Source: Chloroflexota bacterium (lineage in GTDB: Bacteria; Chloroflexota; Dehalococcoidia; Bin125). Taken from it: a DNA stretch of 7,429 nt. The notes under the pieces were generated by a model. The model did not search any database. It was not told where the DNA came from and worked only from the letters and a program-made list of their open reading frames with translations. This document shows, in pieces, positions 1 to 6,097 of the stretch (positions are counted from its first letter, which is position 1; every line of letters starts with the position of its first letter). Location: contig JAPPBK010000173.1 of NCBI GenBank assembly GCA_026705105.1, positions 1 through 7,429 of the forward strand, in the 5' to 3' direction. The position numbers were made by a program, and so were the translations under genes.

Positions 1-189
1 CGAGTGCGTGTGCATCTTGGTTCGCGCCCCGGCTCCGAACTGAACCACGGCCAGGTTGAAGTCCTGGTCGTCGGCCGCGTTCTGGCCGCCAATCGAGCCG
101 GCCAGCGCCCGCACCCAGACGTTGCCGCCTGTGAAAATCGGCGCGTTCGCCTGGTTGGTGTCGCCGTCGGATGACTTGGTGACTCGCAT
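1..189 (-). CDS. Cupin-domain protein, N-terminal 63 residues (cut by window edge)
   Basis: The minus-strand frame is open from an ATG at 187-189 to the window edge, giving 63 residues; the C-terminal part lies outside. It ends in GARTKMHTHS, which fits the start of cupin motif 1 (G-x5-HxH), where the two histidines bind a metal ion in the beta-barrel. A Shine-Dalgarno-like AAGGA lies 7 bases upstream of the ATG, supporting this start. No signal peptide is visible, so the protein is probably cytoplasmic. Small single-domain cupins include isomerases, dioxygenases and binding proteins, and nothing seen here chooses among them. It lies downstream of the dienelactone hydrolase gene on the same strand, with a tandem palindrome pair between them, so co-transcription is possible but may be attenuated. 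Cupin identity is fairly likely; exact function is unknown. Confidence 0.72.
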   Translation of the reverse strand, partial: MRVTKSSDGDTNQANAPIFTGGNVWVRALAGSIGGQNAADDQDFNLAVVQFGAGARTKMHTHS

Positions 190-209
190 GGCAGAGTCCT
201 TTCGTGATC

Positions 210-281
210 ATCTCCCCCCGCGAAGCCGGGGGAGACGGGAGTGAGAGGTGATCTCCCCACTCGTAGCGGGGGGAGAAGGGA
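210..281. repeat. Two tandem copies of a G/C-rich palindromic repeat (REP-like)
   Basis: Two imperfect units repeat with a 41-base period, starting at 210 and 251. Both follow the pattern ATCTCCCC...CG..GC.GGGGGAGA.GGGA. In the first, TCTCCCCC (211-218) pairs with GGGGGAGA (228-235), an 8-bp stem. In the second, TCTCCCC (252-258) pairs with GGGGAGA (270-276), a 7-bp stem. They fill the gap between the dienelactone hydrolase stop and the cupin start. A third relative lies at 1115-1159. They could weakly terminate or stabilise the minus-strand transcript, but there is no clear U-tract, so a dispersed REP-type element is the better description. Confidence 0.7.
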
Positions 282-287
282 AGTGGT

Positions 288-1046
288 CTAGCTGTTGGCT
301 GCGATGAAGGCCTGGATTCGGTTCCAGGCGTCGTTGCAGGCGTCGACGTGCTCGTCGTAGGTGCGATCGAAGAAGCTGTGCGGGGCGCCGTCGTAGGTGA
401 TGATCTCACGCGTGACGCCGCCTGCTGCAAGCGCCGCGTCCCACTCGGCGACGGCTTCCGCGGGGATACTCTCGTCCGCGCCGCCCATCAGGCCGAGGAT
501 CGGGCACTCGATCTCGGAGACGGTGGCCGAGGGCGCGGGCGCGCCGTTGAGGCCTTCCGCCGTCGGGCGTCCGTAGAAGCCAATCGCGCCCGCAAGCCCG
601 TGTCCGGAGGAGGCCTGCAGCCAGCTGTTGCTGCCGCCGAAGCAGAAACCGACGGTGAAGACGGCCCGGTCGGCGTCGTTGGCGCGCAGCACGGCCACGG
701 CGGCCGCGGTGTCGGCGGCGACACCCTCCGCCGTCGTGCTGCGCACGTGCGGCCAGAAATCGAACTCGGCGTCGCGCTTGGAGTTGCCGGCCGTGCGGCC
801 GAAGTAGTCAATCGCCACCGCGTCGACGCCGATCTCGGCGAAGCGGATCGCCAGTTCCTCGTAGAAGCGGAACAGACCGCGCACGTCGGGCAGGATCACC
901 ATGCCCGCTCCCGTAGGCGACTCGGCCCGCGCATGAAACGCGGCGAACTCGGTCCCGTCGGACGCGGTCAGGGTCAGGTCTTCGACATCAACCGCCGCCC
1001 CGGCGATCGGCGCGATCGCGGGCAGCGCATCGTATCGGTGGCACAT
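288..1046 (-). CDS. Dienelactone hydrolase family protein
   Basis: A 252-residue alpha/beta-hydrolase of the dienelactone hydrolase (carboxymethylenebutenolidase-like) family, close to the usual length. The nucleophile elbow is GFCFGG at residues 133-138, with Cys135 as nucleophile instead of the Ser of most hydrolases. Asp191 (GGADESIP) and His223 (GAPHSFFDR) complete a Cys-Asp-His triad, and the ILPDVRGL segment at 51-58 fits the oxyanion-hole strand. The archetype hydrolyses dienelactone to maleylacetate in chloroaromatic degradation, but most members have unknown ester or lactone substrates, so the substrate is not assigned. There is no signal peptide, so it is probably cytoplasmic. The ATG has GAGAGG 9 bases upstream. 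It lies between a CoA transferase gene and a cupin gene on the same strand, a catabolic-looking setting, with palindromic repeats in both gaps. Confidence 0.93.
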   Translation of the reverse strand: MCHRYDALPAIAPIAGAAVDVEDLTLTASDGTEFAAFHARAESPTGAGMVILPDVRGLFRFYEELAIRFAEIGVDAVAIDYFGRTAGNSKRDAEFDFWPHVRSTTAEGVAADTAAAVAVLRANDADRAVFTVGFCFGGSNSWLQASSGHGLAGAIGFYGRPTAEGLNGAPAPSATVSEIECPILGLMGGADESIPAEAVAEWDAALAAGGVTREIITYDGAPHSFFDRTYDEHVDACNDAWNRIQAFIAANS

Positions 1047-1114
1047 CTTGGGTGTCCTCTCTGGATGTGGTCAGCCTTGCGAGGATAACCCCTGGCGTTG
1101 GAGGAGCCTTCTCT

Positions 1115-1159
1115 GTCGCTACGCGACATCTCCCACCGCGGAGCGGGGGGAGAGCGGGA
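1115..1159. repeat. Third copy of the palindromic repeat, with an adjoining small hairpin
   Basis: TCTCCC (1129-1134) pairs with GGGAGA (1148-1153), and the inner CCGC (1136-1139) pairs with GCGG (1143-1146) around a three-base loop. The unit matches the two copies at 210-281 in sequence and in orientation. Immediately before it, GTCGC (1115-1119) and GCGAC (1123-1127) form a perfect 5-bp stem with a 3-base loop, so the element may be bimodular. It starts just past the stop codon of the CoA transferase gene. The rest of the 117-base gap (1047-1163) holds the dienelactone hydrolase ribosome binding site and no recognisable promoter. Confidence 0.62.
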
Positions 1160-1163
1160 GGAG

Positions 1164-2402
1164 TTAGATGACGCCGGCCTCCCGCAACTCGGCGCGGGCG
1201 GCCACGTTCAGGCCGAGCAGTTCGCCGTAAACCTCGTCGTCATGCTCGCCGCGATTGGGCACCGGCCCCGAAATCGCGGCCGGAGTACGGGACAGCTTCC
1301 AGGGCGCGCCTGTGTAGAGCGCCCCATCGCGGAGCGGGGCGGCGACATCCGCACTCAGGTCCAGCCCGGCGTACGAGAGCGACGCGTAGTCCTCGTCGAT
1401 CAGCAGCGAGGTGGGATCCATCAGCGGGAACGCCGGCACGCCGCGTCCCTGCAGGTCGATGCTCAATTCCATCGCGTCGTGATTGCGCGTCCAGGCCGAG
1501 ATGGCCTCGTCGAGCGTGTCCTGGTCGGCCAACCGTCCCCGCATCGTTCTCCACTCAGGCCGATTGAGTTGCGGAGCCAGTTCGCAGAGCGTCGCCCACT
1601 CCGGGTCCGAGCGCACCACGACGGCCAGCCAGGCGTCGTCGTCCGCAGCCGGATAGACGCCGTGCGGCGCCATTGACGACCCGCGATTGCCGCGTGGTCC
1701 GGCGTCGCGGCCGTTGAGCAGCCAGTCCATCAGCGGCGCGGCGGCGCGCTGCAGCGTCGCCTCGCCCTGGGCGAGATCGATGAACTGCCCGCGACCCGTG
1801 CGCTCGCGGTACTCGAGCGCCGCCAGCAGCGCGACGAACGCGTGGCCGGCCGCGGTCGGATCGAGGTCGGCCGTGTCTTCGCGCGGCTGCGGGTCGTCGG
1901 GATAGCCGAGCAGCGACTTCAACCCATAGAGCGCGGCCAACGACGGCCCGTACGTGACCAGGTTGCGCCAGGGACCTTCGGTCGCCCCGGATGCGGACAG
2001 GGCGACCATGATGATCCGCGGGTTGACCTCGGAGAGCACGTCGTAGGACAGCCCCAGCGAGGGCATCACGCGCGGCGAGAAGTTCTCCAGCACGACGTCC
2101 GACTGTTCAACCAGCCGCAGGTACAGCGCTTTGCCGCGCGGGTCGCCGAGGTGAATCGAGATCGACTTCTTGCCCCGGTCGAGCCCATGAAACGCCCGCG
2201 GATCGTCCGCCGAGGTCGAGCCGCGGTCGCCGCCAATTGAGCCCACCGGCGCTTGCGCGCCGCCAATCGACACCCCCGACCGTCGGTGAGGCGCCCCCAC
2301 TTTGATCACCTCGGCCCCCAGGTCCGCCAGGAACATACCCAGCAGCGGCCCGGCCCAGACATGGCCATGGTCAATCACCCTGAGACCGGAGAGTGGCGGC
2401 AT
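1164..2402 (-). CDS. CaiB/BaiF family (family III) CoA transferase
   Basis: A 412-residue protein of the usual length for family III CoA transferases, which move CoA between acyl-CoA and a free carboxylic acid through an aspartyl-CoA anhydride and form interlocked dimers in the cytoplasm. The N-terminal LRVIDHGHVWAGPL (7-20), with a Rossmann-like start, is typical, as are LGAEVIKV (28-35), DRGKKSISIHL (75-85) and SDVVLENFSP (101-110). Asp181, in LDPTAAGH just before the conserved ALLAALEYRERTGRGQ segment (191-206), sits where the catalytic aspartate is expected. The ATG is preceded by AGGAAGG. Substrate cannot be read from sequence; formyl-CoA, carnitine, bile-acid and benzylsuccinate enzymes share this fold. 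Its 5' side abuts the GIY-YIG gene after 25 bases, so it may be read partly from the restriction-modification transcript; its own promoter was not found. Confidence 0.95.
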   Translation of the reverse strand: MPPLSGLRVIDHGHVWAGPLLGMFLADLGAEVIKVGAPHRRSGVSIGGAQAPVGSIGGDRGSTSADDPRAFHGLDRGKKSISIHLGDPRGKALYLRLVEQSDVVLENFSPRVMPSLGLSYDVLSEVNPRIIMVALSASGATEGPWRNLVTYGPSLAALYGLKSLLGYPDDPQPREDTADLDPTAAGHAFVALLAALEYRERTGRGQFIDLAQGEATLQRAAAPLMDWLLNGRDAGPRGNRGSSMAPHGVYPAADDDAWLAVVVRSDPEWATLCELAPQLNRPEWRTMRGRLADQDTLDEAISAWTRNHDAMELSIDLQGRGVPAFPLMDPTSLLIDEDYASLSYAGLDLSADVAAPLRDGALYTGAPWKLSRTPAAISGPVPNRGEHDDEVYGELLGLNVAARAELREAGVI

Positions 2403-2427
2403 TGATCCTTCCTAAGCCATTCCCAGT

Positions 2428-3096
2428 TCACTCCGTGTCTTGCAGCCTGCGTTCAGCAAGGAAGGCTATTCTCTTGGCCTGAGTGAGCAATGTCCTCCTG
2501 ATACCGGGACTCTTGATTTCTCGCCTGCTAATCACATTCGCCAGATCTGACAGTGTGGAGGCCCGCTGCGCAATCCTGACGTCTGCGTGCCGACGTCGCT
2601 GAAAGACATCTTTTGGCACGATGCCGAACCTCATGGACGGCGGAAGAGAGATGCGTCTCGTTTCAGTAGGGCGATCCTCATTGAGAACAGCATTGAATCT
2701 GGATTGTTCTTCGAGCATCGTGAATACGGTGTACTCGGCCGCCAATAGTGTGTCCTTCGCCCCTTCGCGATCAGCCTTTGGGTCAAGATCCCAAAAGGGC
2801 CAAATCTCGATCTCGGCGACCTCGAATGGATCGAGAACACGTTTGGCCACAGCGTCAGATCGCTGCCCCGTTAGGTGCCGGCCGATGCGACCTGCAATGT
2901 TCTCATACGATTGCCCAACATAGATTGGCTCGCCGTCGTAGTCGAAGAAGGCGTACACGCCGCAGGCCGCGGCACGGATCATGCGACCGTTCGAGTCCTT
3001 TGTGCGCAGCGCTTGTCGTAGTTGCTGGAGAATCGCCGCAACGTCGTCCGGTGGACTGTCCGCCCGAGGACGGGAGCGTGAGCCAGAATCCGTCAT
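2428..3096 (-). CDS. GIY-YIG family nuclease, probable type II restriction endonuclease
   Basis: A 222-residue protein with a central GIY-YIG nuclease domain. The two signature tripeptides appear as GVY (46-48) and YVG (59-61). They are followed by Arg70 and His74 (GRIGRH), a putative metal-binding Glu121 (LLAAEYTVF) and Asn135/Asn139 (FNAVLNE), matching the order of key residues in this fold. A roughly 40-residue N-terminal arm and a basic C-terminal region (about 145-222) could provide DNA recognition. Eco29kI, a known GIY-YIG restriction enzyme, is of similar size, but specific relationship is not shown. Its ATG overlaps the Vsr-like gene's stop in an ATGA (3093-3096), implying translational coupling, and the linked cytosine methyltransferase supports a restriction role. 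GC content is lower than in flanking genes. A homing-type or repair nuclease is less likely given the context. The recognition sequence is unknown. Confidence 0.85.
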   Translation of the reverse strand: MTDSGSRSRPRADSPPDDVAAILQQLRQALRTKDSNGRMIRAAACGVYAFFDYDGEPIYVGQSYENIAGRIGRHLTGQRSDAVAKRVLDPFEVAEIEIWPFWDLDPKADREGAKDTLLAAEYTVFTMLEEQSRFNAVLNEDRPTETRRISLPPSMRFGIVPKDVFQRRRHADVRIAQRASTLSDLANVISRREIKSPGIRRTLLTQAKRIAFLAERRLQDTE

Positions 3097-3560
3097 CGCT
3101 GCGCCCTAATCCACTCAATACCGGCTGGACAAACGTTCTCCCCATTGCCGTTTGCGACAGCCTCAACAAAGTCTGCGATCTCGTCTAGGTTCTTTGCAAC
3201 TCCACGATCAGTCGCACGTATGACCGACCAACCGCATGCTGTGATTCGATCATTTACGCCGGCGTCGCGTTCAACATTCCGGGGTATCTTGTGTTGCCAG
3301 TACTCAGACATCTCCGACAGGCGTTCCTCGCTGAGCTTCTTGCCGTGCCAGAACTCTCCGTCCACGAAGATGGCGAGCTTTCGTCCCACCAAGGCGATGT
3401 CCGGGCGTCCCGGCGCTCCAGCGTAGTCGACCCGGTAACGGAGGCCGCGACGATATAGTTCCTTGCGCAGCGCAAGTTCAGGTTTCGTGTTCTTGCGGCG
3501 AACGCGGCGCATCGTCTCCGAGCGCTGTTCCACGGTGAGTGGATCGCGGCGGTTGGCCAC
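3093..3560 (-). CDS. vsr: Vsr-like (very short patch repair family) endonuclease, divergent
   Basis: Taking GTG at 3558-3560 as start gives 155 residues, close to E. coli Vsr (156). Family hallmarks are RSETMRRVRRKNTKPE (13-28), GRPD (51-54), FWH (70-72) and KIPRNVERD (91-99). Vsr nicks 5' of the T in T:G mismatches left by 5-methylcytosine deamination. Glu28, Asp54 and His72 match catalytic Glu25, Asp51 and His69, but Thr63-His64 is replaced by Val66-Asp67, and the His/Cys zinc ligands after FWH are missing (GKKLSEER). The GTG lies 4 bases after the methyltransferase stop with AGGGAG 8 bases upstream. In-frame ATGs at 3599 and 3641 would add 13 or 27 residues lying wholly or mostly inside the methyltransferase gene, with no family similarity. 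Its end overlaps the GIY-YIG gene by 4 bases. Mismatch repair or a second nuclease role are both possible. Confidence 0.88.
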   Translation of the reverse strand: MANRRDPLTVEQRSETMRRVRRKNTKPELALRKELYRRGLRYRVDYAGAPGRPDIALVGRKLAIFVDGEFWHGKKLSEERLSEMSEYWQHKIPRNVERDAGVNDRITACGWSVIRATDRGVAKNLDEIADFVEAVANGNGENVCPAGIEWIRAQR

Positions 3561-3564
3561 TCGA

Positions 3565-4731
3565 TTAGCTCCCTGCGGCAACAGGTTCAAGACGGTCATT
3601 CGCAAACCGGGTAAGCACCGGCTCCGTCTTGGCGCGTGCATCAGTCAGGAACCCGAAGGCGTGCTCGACTAACCAGTGGACGGCAGGAACGCACACGGCG
3701 TCTCCGAAGCCGTTCTGCGCTTGCCGCCGACCTACGGTGATCGGAAACTTGCCCGCTCCCTGGAGTCGAGCGTACTCGCGGCCGGTAAGGGGCCGTATGC
3801 GAGGCTCACCGCTTCGACAGTCCACGAGGAACTGAACGCTGCTGCCTCCGTTGGCGGTGCGCAGACATCCAGCGATGTTGTCTCCGCGTACCTCTCCAAC
3901 TGTGCGGCCATGGCGGACCCGGCGAAACATCGTCGCTACTCCATCCCGCTTGCCCAGCAATAGCTCCGCAACCCGTAGCGCGTGGCGATCATGCATTGCG
4001 TCTCGCAGAGACTTGACTTGTGAGTCAGGCCACCACGAAGCGTCGTCGTCGGGCACACGTTCCAGTATGTGAATCAGCCGGTTGGCCGACACTGACGGCG
4101 GTTCAGGCAGATTGTTCTCGAAACAAGGGATGTCTCGATGTGAGGCCTGAAACGAGCGAATGGCGGCCGTTCTGAGCCGAGTGACCTCGTCAGTGGGCGG
4201 TAGCGGCAGGTCGACCAAGTCTCGGCGCAGTGCGACAACGAATAGCCGCGGCCGGCTCTGCGGAGTGAACCACTTCGCATCGACTGCCACCAGGTCAATC
4301 AGATAGCCAAGTTCTCCTATGCGGGTACAGACCTCTTCAAGGTCGCGTCCGCCGTGCGATGTTACCAAGCCGGTGACGTTTTCCAATAGCAGGGCTTTCG
4401 GCGGAGTCCGCTCGGTCACCATTTCGGCGGTTAGGTCCAGAAAAGGCCAGACTGTACCCGAATGCTCACCGGCCAGTCCCTTTCGATTTCCCGCTAGTGA
4501 GAGATCAATGCAGGGGAAAGAGGCGGTCAAGAGGTCGAGGTCCTCGGGCAAGTCGTTCAGGGCCAGGTTGTTGATGTCGTCGACAGTGAGGTGGTCTCCA
4601 CCGAAGCGGTCGATGTACATCCTTGCCTTGTCCCGTGCGATGTCGTTGGCAAAGACGCACTCCCAGCCGAGCGGCTCGATTGCTTCTCGAACGAGTCCGA
4701 TACCTGAGAAGAACTCGGCAAATCGCGGCAC
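3565..4731 (-). CDS. DNA (cytosine-5-)-methyltransferase of a restriction-modification system
   Basis: A 388-residue C5-cytosine methyltransferase with motifs in standard order. Motif I is FAEFFSGIG (4-12), which binds S-adenosylmethionine. Motif IV is SFPC with nucleophile Cys74. Motif VI is ENV (117-119), motif VIII is QSRPR (158-162), motif IX is RPLTGREYARLQG (313-325), and motif X is GFGDAV (341-346). The variable region between VIII and IX (about 190-305) is the target-recognition domain and contains CLRTANGGSSVQ (289-300). All catalytic residues are present, so it should be active, methylating carbon 5 of a cytosine in an unknown site. The start is GTG at 4729-4731 with AAGGGG (4740-4745) 8 bases upstream. 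It is first in a tight three-gene unit with the Vsr-like and GIY-YIG genes, so protection would be made before cutting. Its lower GC than the flanks suggests transfer. Confidence 0.96.
   Translation of the reverse strand: MPRFAEFFSGIGLVREAIEPLGWECVFANDIARDKARMYIDRFGGDHLTVDDINNLALNDLPEDLDLLTASFPCIDLSLAGNRKGLAGEHSGTVWPFLDLTAEMVTERTPPKALLLENVTGLVTSHGGRDLEEVCTRIGELGYLIDLVAVDAKWFTPQSRPRLFVVALRRDLVDLPLPPTDEVTRLRTAAIRSFQASHRDIPCFENNLPEPPSVSANRLIHILERVPDDDASWWPDSQVKSLRDAMHDRHALRVAELLLGKRDGVATMFRRVRHGRTVGEVRGDNIAGCLRTANGGSSVQFLVDCRSGEPRIRPLTGREYARLQGAGKFPITVGRRQAQNGFGDAVCVPAVHWLVEHAFGFLTDARAKTEPVLTRFANDRLEPVAAGS
3569..3574 (-). promoter_or_regulatory. Ribosome binding site deciding the Vsr-like gene's GTG start
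   Basis: AGGGAG on the minus strand lies within the last codons of the methyltransferase gene, 8 bases before GTG (3558-3560). The methyltransferase TAA (3565-3567) falls between them, so ribosomes finishing the first gene can restart on the second. This favours the 155-residue product over longer readings from in-frame ATGs inside the methyltransferase gene. Confidence 0.6.
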
Positions 4732-4749
4732 TGAAGTCGCCCCTTGGTG

Positions 4750-4789
4750 TACCTAGGAATGTACCACACAGGAATGTGCGTTCTAGGTA
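4750..4789 (-). promoter_or_regulatory. Putative promoter/operator repeats upstream of the methyltransferase
   Basis: TACCTAG (4750-4756) and CTAGGTA (4783-4789) form a perfect 7-bp inverted repeat with a 26-base spacer. Inside and overlapping it, AGGAATGT occurs twice (4755-4762 and 4770-4777), 15 bases apart. The element begins 18 bases upstream of the GTG of the restriction-modification operon, where a promoter and autoregulatory site would be expected. On the minus strand TGGTACATT looks like an extended -10, but no good -35 was found. The repeats are visible; the regulatory role is inference. No separate controller (C) protein gene is in the window, so any regulator could be the methyltransferase itself. 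Confidence 0.4.
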
Positions 4790-4812
4790 TGAGGGTCTCG
4801 ATTTCGGTCGCG

Positions 4813-4835
4813 AATCCCGCCTGCTCGGGAATGAC
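4813..4835. repeat. Small palindromic element (AATCCCG...CGGGAATGAC type)
   Basis: TCCCG (4815-4819) and CGGGA (4826-4830) form a 5-bp stem with a 6-base loop, extended by a further A-T pair past one mismatch. Elements of this general form are common dispersed intergenic repeats in bacterial genomes. It lies in the divergent gap (4732-4901) between the methyltransferase and metallo-hydrolase genes. Only one copy is present in the window, so its repeat nature is presumed. Confidence 0.35.
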
Positions 4836-4901
4836 GGAGCCGGGTATAGGTGCTGATGGACCGCGCTGCTCGCGGTAGCCTGTGGCAGGGAGAAACAGAC
4901 C

Positions 4902-5726
4902 ATGCGCATTACCTTCTGCGGGACGGGTGCCGGGGGGTCAGTGAACCCTCGGCGCGGGGCTGCGTCGATCCACCTGGCGCATGGCGATGCTCGGCTCCTG
5001 GTGGATACGGGACCGGGTTTCATGGAGCGGATGGTTGACTCGGGGTTGGATGCGGACTCGGTATCTGACGTGGTGCTGTCTCATCTGCACTTCGACCACG
5101 CGATGGGCGTGATTGAGCTGTTCACTCGACTGATAGTGCGTAGAGGAGCGCCGGTGACGGTGTTTGGACCTCGCGATACAGACACGTACATCGAAGCGGC
5201 GCTCGGCTTCGCCCGCGTCAACGCCACCAGCGACTTCATCAACAGGTGGTTGGACGGCGTCTCGGTCGAGCTCACCCGGCCGGGCGACGAGCGCGAGATC
5301 TGCGGCATCGACGTGCGCTCGGTCGAGGTGCCGCACGCGCCCTACCTCGAGTGCCTGGCGCGGCGCTTCGAGGCGGGCGGACGCTCGCTCGTTTACACCG
5401 GCGACACGACCTACGCGCCCGAGGCCCTGGTCCCGCTGGCCGACGGCGCCGATGTGCTGGTCCATGAGGCGTACACGGAGTCGTGCCTGGCGCGGATGGC
5501 GGAAGGCCTGTCGGAGTCGGGGCGCGCGGGACTGTATCGCGGGGTGCAGGGCACGCACTCGACGGCCGAGTCGGCCGGCCGGATCGCCCGCGACGCCGGC
5601 GCGAGCACGCTCGTCCTGACCCACATCTTGTCGCTGGAGCGCGACTGGGAGCTAGTCGAGGAAGCGCGGCGCGCGTTCGACGGGACGATCGTCGTCGCCG
5701 CCGACGGGCTCTCACTGGAGGTCTGA
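4902..5726 (+). CDS. MBL-fold metallo-hydrolase, RNase Z-like
   Basis: A 274-residue metallo-beta-lactamase-fold protein. The metal-binding signature HxHxDH is HLHFDH at residues 61-66. Further likely ligands are His145 (VPHAPY), Asp168 (TGDTTY), His219 (GTHST) and His241 (LTH). The order resembles the RNase Z/arylsulfatase-type branch, including LVHEAY (186-191) and the HSTAESAG segment (219-225). RNase Z proper matures tRNA 3' ends; many relatives of this size act on phosphodiesters or other esters, so RNase Z activity is not claimed. No signal peptide is visible, so it is probably cytoplasmic. The ATG has AGGGAG 9 bases upstream. It is followed after 7 bases by the VOC gene on the same strand, indicating an operon. 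No clear promoter was recognised in the 170-base gap upstream, which it shares with the divergent restriction-modification cassette. Confidence 0.92.
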   Translation: MRITFCGTGAGGSVNPRRGAASIHLAHGDARLLVDTGPGFMERMVDSGLDADSVSDVVLSHLHFDHAMGVIELFTRLIVRRGAPVTVFGPRDTDTYIEAALGFARVNATSDFINRWLDGVSVELTRPGDEREICGIDVRSVEVPHAPYLECLARRFEAGGRSLVYTGDTTYAPEALVPLADGADVLVHEAYTESCLARMAEGLSESGRAGLYRGVQGTHSTAESAGRIARDAGASTLVLTHILSLERDWELVEEARRAFDGTIVVAADGLSLEV

Positions 5727-5733
5727 GGTCGGC

Positions 5734-6096
5734 ATGGAAGTTCGCGAGTTGACGATCATGGTTGGGACCGACCAGATCAATGCGATGACCCGCTTCTATG
5801 GTGACACGCTCGAGCTTGAGCGCATGGCGCGTTTCCGCGATCCGGTGTTCGCCGCCGCGGGCGGCTTCATCCGCCTGCTCGACCACTCGGAGATCTCGGG
5901 TCCAACGCAGGAGCCTGAGCGGATGCAAATCAACCTGTTCGTCGATGACGTCTCGAGCGAGTTCTCGCGTGTGATCTCAACCGACCCGGAGATTCGGGTG
6001 CATCGTGAGCCGGAGCGGGAATCTTGGGGCGGCGAAGTCGCCACCCTGCTCGATCCCGACGGAAATTTTGTCCAACTCCTGGAACTGGTGGAGTAG
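5734..6096 (+). CDS. VOC family protein (glyoxalase/bleomycin resistance/dioxygenase fold)
   Basis: A 120-residue single-domain member of the vicinal oxygen chelate superfamily, a typical length. It shows two beta-alpha-beta-beta-beta-like halves. FYGDTLELERMARFRD (21-36) matches the first half's helix and following strand, INLFVDDVSSEFSRV (66-80) starts the second half, and the family-typical DPDGNFVQLLE (107-117) closes it, with Glu117 where the last metal ligand usually lies. The expected first-half metal ligand is not obvious, so metal dependence is uncertain. Members include glyoxalase I, extradiol dioxygenases and antibiotic-binding proteins, and the substrate here is unknown. The ATG lies 7 bases after the metallo-hydrolase stop with GAGG upstream, so the two are probably co-translated. 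Its TAG is one base from the convergent thyX stop. Confidence 0.88.
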   Translation: MEVRELTIMVGTDQINAMTRFYGDTLELERMARFRDPVFAAAGGFIRLLDHSEISGPTQEPERMQINLFVDDVSSEFSRVISTDPEIRVHREPERESWGGEVATLLDPDGNFVQLLELVE

Positions 6097-6097
6097 A

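Noticed and set aside
210..281. CRISPR array
   Set aside because: Only two units, the units are palindromic REP-like hairpins, and there is no distinct spacer or cas gene.
348..1088. Long plus-strand open frame (246 codons) opposite the dienelactone hydrolase gene
   Set aside because: It is antisense to a gene with a clear family and catalytic triad, is rich in Arg/Gly/Ala/Val, and shows no recognisable domain. It is a GC-rich shadow frame.
3561..3641. Longer Vsr-like product starting at ATG 3641 or 3599
   Set aside because: The added residues lie wholly or mostly inside the methyltransferase gene, do not resemble Vsr N-termini, and the GTG at 3560 has a good ribosome site and gives the family's usual length.
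4752..4757. CCTAGG as the recognition site of the restriction-modification system
   Set aside because: One palindromic hexamer near the operon is no evidence of specificity; target sites cannot be read from the enzyme sequence by eye.
4938..5624. Minus-strand open frame of 228 codons opposite the metallo-hydrolase
   Set aside because: It is Arg/His-rich with no motif and wholly antisense to a well-supported MBL-fold gene.
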